A DNA stretch of 64,000 nucleotides from an uncultured Treponema sp. (GTDB lineage Bacteria > Spirochaetota > Spirochaetia > Treponematales > Treponemataceae), in contig CAMNDY010000003.1 of the NCBI GenBank assembly GCA_946535985.1, positions 1 to 64,000 of the forward strand, given 5' to 3'. Under the pieces are notes generated by a model. That model had not been told where the DNA came from, searched no databases, and saw only the letters and a program-made list of their open reading frames with translations. Within the stretch, counting starts at the first letter, position 1, and every line of letters starts with the position of its first letter. Positions 57,358 through 64,000 of this stretch are shown one piece after another. A program made the position numbers and the translations under genes.

Positions 57358-60099
57358 ATGTTGTATACAATAATAATTGCTCCTATTGAAATGATTGTAG
57401 AATGGGTATTTCTTTTTATTTATAATCGTTTTACTTCATTAAATGTTATCTTTTCTGTTCTAGGTGTAAGTTTAATTATAAATTTTTTAGCATTACCCCT
57501 ATACAATATTGCTGACAAACTACAGGAAAAGGAAAGAAATATCTCAAGATTACTTGAACCTAGAGTTAAACGTATAAAAAAAGCATTTAAGGGAGATGAA
57601 CAATTCATGATGATAAATGAGTATTATCGTCAAAACAATTATCATCCACTTTATGTTTTAAGAAGTTCACTTTCAATATTAATTGAAATACCATTCTTTA
57701 TTGCTGCATATCACTTTTTAAGTCATTGTGAATATTTAACAGGAAACAGCTGGTTGTTTTTCAAAGACTTAGGTAATCCGGATGAACTTATAAAATTTTC
57801 ATTAGGAAATAAGGTGATTATAATCAGCATTCTTCCAATAATTATGACTTTAATCAATTTTGTTTCAGGAGCTATTTATTGTAAAGATGCTCCTTTGAGA
57901 GAAAAACTTCAACTTTATGGGGTTGCAATTCTTTTTCTTATTTTACTTTATAAATCACCAAGTGGCCTTGTAATCTATTGGATTCTTAACAATATTTTTT
58001 CTCTTTTTAAAAATATTGTAATGAAAGCTAAACATCCAAAGAAAATACTTCATTATATCCTTACAGCTTGTTTTTTTGTTTTTTCGATAATGTTTTGCAT
58101 CTTTAAATCAAATACAAGTTTTAATAAAAAACTATTTTTGTTCATCTTCTCATTTGTTTTTGCAATTCTTCCATATATATGTAATTTACTCAAAAAATCA
58201 AAATTTTATAATGAAAATATTTCGAAGATAAAAGAAACTGATAATAAACAAAATTTTATTCTTTTTATAACTTCAGCCCTAAGTTTATGGATGTTATGTG
58301 GATTTCTATTACCGGCAAGTGTAATTTCTTCATCTCCTATTGAATTCTCATATATTGGATTAACTTCATCTCCTGTTTCATATATTCATTCTTCAACAGC
58401 ATTGTTTTTTGGACTTTTTGTTTTCTGGCCATTTATTATTTACAAAATGTTTGGAAATAATGTAAAAAATTATTTACCGATAATTCTTTTTACTTTATGT
58501 ATCTGCGCTCTTTTTAATGCCTATATTTTTAAAGCAAGTTATGTTTCTCTTGATACTTTCTTCCAGATTGAGTCTCCTGCTGCAAATCTTAAACTTCCAT
58601 TATATAAATCACTTTTATCTTTATTAATTTTTGTTTTCATCTTTATAATTCTTATTTTATTAAAGATGAAAAATAAACTTTCAATTGCATCTACAATTAT
58701 ATTTGCTGTTTTTATTGTTGAGTTTGGATTTGGAATATATAAATCTTCTTTAATTAGGAAGGAATTCAATTACTATACAACAATGCATGTTTCAGATTCT
58801 GAAAATACAGAAATTCAACCTGTATATCATCTTTCAAAAACAAAAAAAAATGTAGTTATTCTCTTTTTGGATAGAGCTATTGGTTCTTTTCCAAAATATA
58901 TTTTTGAACAATTTCCTGATATAAAACAAGAATTAACCGGCTTTGTTTATTATCCTAATACTCTTTCATCTGGAGGAAATACTATTAATGGAATACCACC
59001 TCTGATGGGAGGTTATGAATATACATCATATGAAAATTATATAAATGACGATAAGCTTCTTGTAGATAAACATAATCAGGCACTTCTTGTTATGCCAAGA
59101 ATATTTTCAGATGCAGGATATGAAGTTACATTTACAGACCCATCTATGGCAAATTACGTTTGGGAAGGAGACTATACCCCATTCGAAGAATATCCAAAGA
59201 TTAATGTTTCTAAACAAATTGGTAAATATAGCAAAAATTACTTTAATGAAAAGAAGAACACAATTATAAAAGATCCTGATCAATATACAAAGAAACATAT
59301 CAATGATTTTTCTATTCTTCAGATACTTTTACCATTAGCAAGACTTCCTTTTTATAATACAACATTAAATAAAGCTGAAAATAATACAGATTTTTATAAT
59401 AATTTTTCTTCTCTTTATTATTTACCAGAGCTTGTTGATTTTGATTCAGATTCAAATACTCTTTCTATTATTGAAAATGAATTACCACATAGACCTGTTT
59501 TATTAAAAGCACCAGAATATGAAATAACTTTAAATAAAAATGAAGAATATAATGTTAATGATGTTTATAAAGCAACAAATATTCTTGATTTAAAAGATTA
59601 TAACGTTAATATTGCATCCTTTATGCAAGTTAAAAAGTTCATAAGATATTTAAAAGACAATAATGTATACGATAATACAAGAATTATTTTAGTTTCGGAT
59701 CACGGATATTTTCACAGTTATAAAGATTTTGCAAATTTTGATGATCCTATTGTTCCCTCACAATTTAATTGTCTTTTAATGTATAAGGATTTTAATTCTA
59801 ATGAACCGTTAAAAACTGATAATACCTTTATGACAAATGCAGATACTTTATTTCTTGCTAAACAGGATCTTGATATTTCATCAGTCAATCCTTTTACTAA
59901 TAAAGAATTTAAACAGGAAAAAGATTATGTAATCTGCTGTCCGGTTCAAAGCTATGAAAATAATACATTATCAGGTAATCAATATAACCCTAATTATATG
60001 AGAAATAAGACAAAGTTTGACTATTCAAAGCTTAAATGCTGGAAAGTCCATGATGATATTTTTAATCCTGATAATTGGGAACCATACCATTTTGAATAG
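57358..60099 (+). CDS. YidC/Oxa1-like membrane domain fused to EptA/LtaS-like phosphotransferase (sulfatase fold) domain
   Basis: N-term: LPLYNIADKLQEKERNISRLLEPRVKRIKKAFKGDEQFMMINEYYRQNNYHPLYVLRSSLSILIEIPFFIAAYHFL; C-term: NVVILFLDRAIGSF (D505), SSGGNTINGIPPLMGG (candidate nucleophile T542), RIILVSDHGYFHS (D781/H782). Confidence 0.82.
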   Translation: MLYTIIIAPIEMIVEWVFLFIYNRFTSLNVIFSVLGVSLIINFLALPLYNIADKLQEKERNISRLLEPRVKRIKKAFKGDEQFMMINEYYRQNNYHPLYVLRSSLSILIEIPFFIAAYHFLSHCEYLTGNSWLFFKDLGNPDELIKFSLGNKVIIISILPIIMTLINFVSGAIYCKDAPLREKLQLYGVAILFLILLYKSPSGLVIYWILNNIFSLFKNIVMKAKHPKKILHYILTACFFVFSIMFCIFKSNTSFNKKLFLFIFSFVFAILPYICNLLKKSKFYNENISKIKETDNKQNFILFITSALSLWMLCGFLLPASVISSSPIEFSYIGLTSSPVSYIHSSTALFFGLFVFWPFIIYKMFGNNVKNYLPIILFTLCICALFNAYIFKASYVSLDTFFQIESPAANLKLPLYKSLLSLLIFVFIFIILILLKMKNKLSIASTIIFAVFIVEFGFGIYKSSLIRKEFNYYTTMHVSDSENTEIQPVYHLSKTKKNVVILFLDRAIGSFPKYIFEQFPDIKQELTGFVYYPNTLSSGGNTINGIPPLMGGYEYTSYENYINDDKLLVDKHNQALLVMPRIFSDAGYEVTFTDPSMANYVWEGDYTPFEEYPKINVSKQIGKYSKNYFNEKKNTIIKDPDQYTKKHINDFSILQILLPLARLPFYNTTLNKAENNTDFYNNFSSLYYLPELVDFDSDSNTLSIIENELPHRPVLLKAPEYEITLNKNEEYNVNDVYKATNILDLKDYNVNIASFMQVKKFIRYLKDNNVYDNTRIILVSDHGYFHSYKDFANFDDPIVPSQFNCLLMYKDFNSNEPLKTDNTFMTNADTLFLAKQDLDISSVNPFTNKEFKQEKDYVICCPVQSYENNTLSGNQYNPNYMRNKTKFDYSKLKCWKVHDDIFNPDNWEPYHFE

Positions 60100-60108
60100 G
60101 AGCTGTTG

Positions 60109-61320
60109 ATGAATACTTTTTTATATATTGATCCAGGTACAGGCAGTATGCTTTTTTCTCTTTTTATTGGAATTGCAACTGCTGCTGTTTTTGGAATTAA
60201 AAAGCTTTTTATTAAACTAAAATTTTCACTATCAAGCGGCAAAAGAGACACTGCAGCAGATAAAGAAGTTTTACCTTATGTAATTTTTTCTGATCATAAA
60301 AGATACTGGAATGTTTTTTCTTCAATTTGCGATGAATTTGAAAAATTAAAAATCCCTTTAACTTATTATACCTGCAGCAGTGATGATCCTGTTCTTTCGC
60401 AAAACTATGAATATGTAAAAGGTGAATTCATTGGCGAAGGAAACAAACCTTTTGTAAAACTTAATTTTCTTAAAGCTGATAAAGTCATTTCTACAACACC
60501 TGGTCTTGATGTATATCAATGGAAACGTTCTAAGAATGTTAACAAATATATACATATTCCTCATAGTATAGATGATTTATCTAATTATAAGATGTTTGGT
60601 CTTGATCATTATGATGTAGTACTTGCAAGTGGTCAAAATCAGATTGACTTTATAAACAAAATTGAAGCTTTGAGAAATATAAATAAAAAAGAAATGCATA
60701 TTGTTGGTTCTACTTATATGGACGGACTTCTTGCAAAGAAAAATGGTTTGAGTGATACCAAAAAAACAAATAAACTTACAGTTTTGGTAGCACCAAGTTG
60801 GGGTAAAAATTCTATTCTTTGCAAATTTGGTGAAAAATTTCTTACTGCATTAACCAAAACAGATTTTGAAATTATAGTGCGTCCACATCCTCAATCGAAA
60901 ACTGCAGATAAAGAAGTTCTTGATTCTTTAATGAAAAAGTTTCCTGACATTGACTGGAATTTTGATAATGACAACTTTTCTATAATGAATAAATCTGATG
61001 TTCTTATTTCGGATTTTAGCAGCATTATATTTGATTATTCTTTTATCTTTGAGCGCCCTGTAATTTATGCAGATACTGATTTTGATACTTCAACTTTTGA
61101 TGCAGATTGGGTAGATGAAACTTTATGGGCACAAAAAGTATTACCAAAAATTGGTTTACAACTTAAAGAAAAGGATTTTGATACTATTTCGGATATTATA
61201 AAGGATTTAATCCAGAACAAAACCTTATCTGAAGATAGAAACAACATAATTAATGAATGCTGGTGTTATAAAGGAGAGGCAACAAAAAGAATTATGGATT
61301 ATTTATTAAATAAACAATAA
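60109..61320 (+). CDS. TagF/TagB-like CDP-glycerol glycerophosphotransferase with N-terminal DPGTGS membrane segment
   Basis: MNTFLYIDPGTGSMLFSLFIGIATAAVFGIKKLF; glycerophosphotransferase-like VLVAPSWGKNSIL, EIIVRPHPQS, DVLISDFSSIIFDYSFIFERPVIYADTD. Confidence 0.82.
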   Translation: MNTFLYIDPGTGSMLFSLFIGIATAAVFGIKKLFIKLKFSLSSGKRDTAADKEVLPYVIFSDHKRYWNVFSSICDEFEKLKIPLTYYTCSSDDPVLSQNYEYVKGEFIGEGNKPFVKLNFLKADKVISTTPGLDVYQWKRSKNVNKYIHIPHSIDDLSNYKMFGLDHYDVVLASGQNQIDFINKIEALRNINKKEMHIVGSTYMDGLLAKKNGLSDTKKTNKLTVLVAPSWGKNSILCKFGEKFLTALTKTDFEIIVRPHPQSKTADKEVLDSLMKKFPDIDWNFDNDNFSIMNKSDVLISDFSSIIFDYSFIFERPVIYADTDFDTSTFDADWVDETLWAQKVLPKIGLQLKEKDFDTISDIIKDLIQNKTLSEDRNNIINECWCYKGEATKRIMDYLLNKQ

Positions 61321-61390
61321 TTGAATTTTGTATCTGTTTGCAAACTTCTTTGTTTAAATGTAAAATAGTATATAAAAGAGGAATAGGATA

Positions 61391-62476
61391 ATGATAAATT
61401 TTACTGTTGGTCCAGTTCAAATGGATGAAGAAACTAGAAAGATGGGAATGGATCAGATTCCATATTTCAGAACACCAGAATTTTCCCAAACCATGAAAGA
61501 AAACGAAAAACTGCTCTGCAAGTTTTTTGATGCACCACAAGATTCACGTGTAATTTTCATGACCGGCTCTGGAACTTCAAGTATGGAAGGTGGAATCATG
61601 AACTTCTTTACCACTTCAGACAAATTACTTGTTGTTAATGGTGGAAGTTTTGGCCACAGATTTGTTGAACTTTGTGAAATTCATGAAATTCCTTTTTCAG
61701 AAATTAAACTTGATTACGGAAAACCTTTAACAAAAGAAATACTTTCAAAATATGAAAAGGCCGGATATACCGGAATGGTATTACAGCTTTGCGAAACTTC
61801 AACAGGTGTTCTTTATGATATGAATCTTGTTGGTGATTTTTGTCAACGCAACAATTGTTTTCTTTTTGTAGATGCAGTCAGCGGTTTCTTAGCAGACAAA
61901 ATATCAATGAAAGAAATGCATATAAATGCTGCAATTACAGGAAGCCAAAAAGCGCTTGCACTTCCCCCTTCCATGAGTTTCACTGTTATGGACACAGAAG
62001 CTCAAAAACGTTGTTATGCTAATAAAGTAAAAAGCATGTATTTTAATTATGCAGATTACCTTAAAAATGGCGAACGTGGACAAACACCGTTTACTCCGGC
62101 AGTAGGAACACTTTTAATGCTTAATGAAAAATTAAAACGCATTGAAGCAAAGGGTGGCATTGAAGAAATGAATAAAGCTGCTGCTGAACGAGCTGAATAT
62201 TTTAGAAATAGAATTAAACACCTTCCTTTTAAACTGTTTACAGAAGAAGGAAGTACATCAAATTGTGTTACAGCACTTATGCCAACTACAGCTGGTGTAA
62301 ATGCTCATAAAATCTTTGAGATTATAAAAGATGAATATGGAATCTGGATTTGTCCAAACGGCGGAGACATGGCAGACAAAGTTTTCCGTGTAGGACATAT
62401 TGGTTCAATTTCAAAAGACGAAATAGATAAACTTGTTCAGGTTTTTGATGATCTGGCAAAACGCAAATTAATATAA
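61391..62476 (+). CDS. Class V PLP-dependent aminotransferase (AEP-pyruvate / alanine-glyoxylate transaminase-like)
   Basis: FTVGPVQMDEETRKMG, FMTGSGTSSMEGGIMNF, FVDAVSGFLADKISM, TGSQKALALPPSMSF (Schiff-base Lys). Confidence 0.88.
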   Translation: MINFTVGPVQMDEETRKMGMDQIPYFRTPEFSQTMKENEKLLCKFFDAPQDSRVIFMTGSGTSSMEGGIMNFFTTSDKLLVVNGGSFGHRFVELCEIHEIPFSEIKLDYGKPLTKEILSKYEKAGYTGMVLQLCETSTGVLYDMNLVGDFCQRNNCFLFVDAVSGFLADKISMKEMHINAAITGSQKALALPPSMSFTVMDTEAQKRCYANKVKSMYFNYADYLKNGERGQTPFTPAVGTLLMLNEKLKRIEAKGGIEEMNKAAAERAEYFRNRIKHLPFKLFTEEGSTSNCVTALMPTTAGVNAHKIFEIIKDEYGIWICPNGGDMADKVFRVGHIGSISKDEIDKLVQVFDDLAKRKLI

Positions 62477-62489
62477 TCGAGGTAATATT

Positions 62490-62954
62490 ATGATAGCAGG
62501 AAAAACAGTTGTATATACAAGCGGAACATTTGATATGCTTCATGCAAACCATATTAAAATGATTGAATATGCACGCTCTCTTGGAGATATTCTTATTGTT
62601 GGTGTAAATACAGATGAACTTGTAGAAAGCTATAAGTCTACTCCAATAATTCCTTTTGATGAACGTATTGCTCTGGTTAAAGCTCTAAAATATCCTGATA
62701 TAGTAATACCACAACATTCTCTGGATCATGCAGATAAAGTAAAAAAATTAAACTTTGATGTTTTTGTTGTTGGAGATGACTGGGCCGGTAAATATGACTA
62801 CCTTAAAGAACTTGGAGTTGATGTTGTATACTTCCCTTATGGAGCCGGTGTGAGTTCAACAAACCTTAAACAACGCATATACGAAAATTATGAACAAATG
62901 AAAAAGAAAGCTGATAATCATTTTTCTAATGATACAGATGTTAGAAAGAAATAA
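62490..62954 (+). CDS. TagD-like cytidylyltransferase (CTP:alcohol/phosphonate phosphate cytidylyltransferase family)
   Basis: VVYTSGTFDMLHANHIKMIEYARSLGD (HxxH nucleotidyltransferase motif), GDDWAGKYDYLKELGVDVVYFPYGAGVSSTNLKQRI. Confidence 0.85.
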   Translation: MIAGKTVVYTSGTFDMLHANHIKMIEYARSLGDILIVGVNTDELVESYKSTPIIPFDERIALVKALKYPDIVIPQHSLDHADKVKKLNFDVFVVGDDWAGKYDYLKELGVDVVYFPYGAGVSSTNLKQRIYENYEQMKKKADNHFSNDTDVRKK

Positions 62955-62964
62955 ATAATACTTT

Positions 62965-64000
62965 ATGAAAAAATATTATTTTATATTTATTGTTTTTATA
63001 TTATGTATTTTTAAATCCTCAGCACAAGAATTACTCAAAAGTGTTGAAGAAGATTATTATGATTTTTTAAGTCTTCAGGGACTTTCTGAACGCCCTACAT
63101 TAACATATAGAACTCTTAGTGATTCAGTATGGAATATTTCTGAAAACTCAATTCATTTATGGAATCAAAATAATCTTGGCAGAACTAAAGTTTTATGGCA
63201 AAAAGACACACCTGTTTCAAATATATTCACAAATGGAATTATACAAGGGGTTAAATATAAAATAATATCTCCAAACTGGTATAACAGTTATAATACAGCA
63301 GCACCATATGGTCAGAATGATGGAGCAATATGGCAAGGCCGTGGATACAATACATATTTAACAGGAGGTATCTTTGCTGAATTTTATGGATTATCAATTA
63401 CATTAAAACCTCAAATAATTTTTATACAAAACTTGTCTTTTGATTATACAAAACCAAATTATTCTGGAGATTTATACAAAGATAAAGCAAATCTATATGG
63501 AGATTATAGTTTAGGTTGTATTGATGCACCACAACGTTTTGGGAACAAACCGCTTTTTAATTTTGATTTAAGTGATACTGAAATAAGATACTCATGGCAT
63601 ACTATTACTTTAGGATTTGGAAATCAAAATATATGGATTGGTCCTGCACAAGATAATCCAATTATTCATTCAAATACAGCAGCTGGCTATCCTCACCTTG
63701 ATTTTGGTATTCGTAGACAAAAAATTCAAATTAATAATGTTGATTTAGGAGATATAGAATTTCGTTATTGGGCAGGAAAAACATCTGAATCAAACTTCTT
63801 TGATAATGATGACTCAAATAATGATACTTTAATAACAGGACTCGCTGTTGCATATGAAATACCTTTTATTAAAGGACTAAGTATTGGTCTTAATAGAACA
63901 ATGTTAACTAAATGGAATAATAAATCTGCATATTCTTTTTTTACACTTCTAATTCCGTTTATGAAGAAAAAAGCTGGTTATGATGAGAGTGATCAAAGAG
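62965..64000 (+). CDS. Wzi-like capsule assembly outer-membrane protein (partial, runs off window)
   Basis: Open frame from ATG 62965 to window end; signal peptide IVFILCIFKSSAQ; NDGAIWQGRGYNTYLTGGIFAEFYGLSITLKPQIIF as in Wzi-family proteins. Confidence 0.72.
   Translation, partial: MKKYYFIFIVFILCIFKSSAQELLKSVEEDYYDFLSLQGLSERPTLTYRTLSDSVWNISENSIHLWNQNNLGRTKVLWQKDTPVSNIFTNGIIQGVKYKIISPNWYNSYNTAAPYGQNDGAIWQGRGYNTYLTGGIFAEFYGLSITLKPQIIFIQNLSFDYTKPNYSGDLYKDKANLYGDYSLGCIDAPQRFGNKPLFNFDLSDTEIRYSWHTITLGFGNQNIWIGPAQDNPIIHSNTAAGYPHLDFGIRRQKIQINNVDLGDIEFRYWAGKTSESNFFDNDDSNNDTLITGLAVAYEIPFIKGLSIGLNRTMLTKWNNKSAYSFFTLLIPFMKKKAGYDESDQR

Overview
This 64 kb window looks like a chromosomal segment of a Treponema-like spirochaete; this is inferred from protein content and gene order, not from a search. 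Most of it is housekeeping: metG; an HD-GYP protein; a FemAB-like transferase and an ATP-grasp protein; a MoxR/DUF58 module; rnz; a Gld-like ABC exporter; a PilZ protein; a ComEC-like protein; rsmA; YggS; two RluA-family pseudouridine synthases; mfd; a GH31 glycosidase; an EAL protein; the mreB-mreC-mreD-mrdA-rodA shape operon; RNase P RNA; a zinc-ribbon protein; rpoD; dnaG; mltG; tRNA-Leu, tRNA-Thr and tRNA-Tyr; a glycogen-synthase-like protein; a CCA/poly(A) polymerase; and trpS. Two layers stand out. (1) The right end (57358-64000) is a surface-glycan-type locus. It encodes a rare fusion of a YidC/Oxa1-like membrane domain with an EptA/MCR-like phosphotransferase (sulfatase fold), a TagF-like glycerophosphotransferase with an N-terminal 'YIDPGTGSM' membrane segment, a class V aminotransferase, a TagD-like cytidylyltransferase and a Wzi-like protein cut by the window end. 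(2) Several intergenic and intragenic palindromic repeat families are present. Two structured families (A and B) have two copies each, with conserved internal motifs but divergent, compensatorily paired stems. A third is the 'CGGGCTTGACCCG' repeat at gene 3' ends. A fourth consists of 'CCTGAGCTCGTCGAAGG'-type elements inside two ORFs that add peptide without breaking the frame. A pseudouridine synthase ORF also runs antisense into tRNA-Leu. No CRISPR array, prophage or recognisable transposase was seen.
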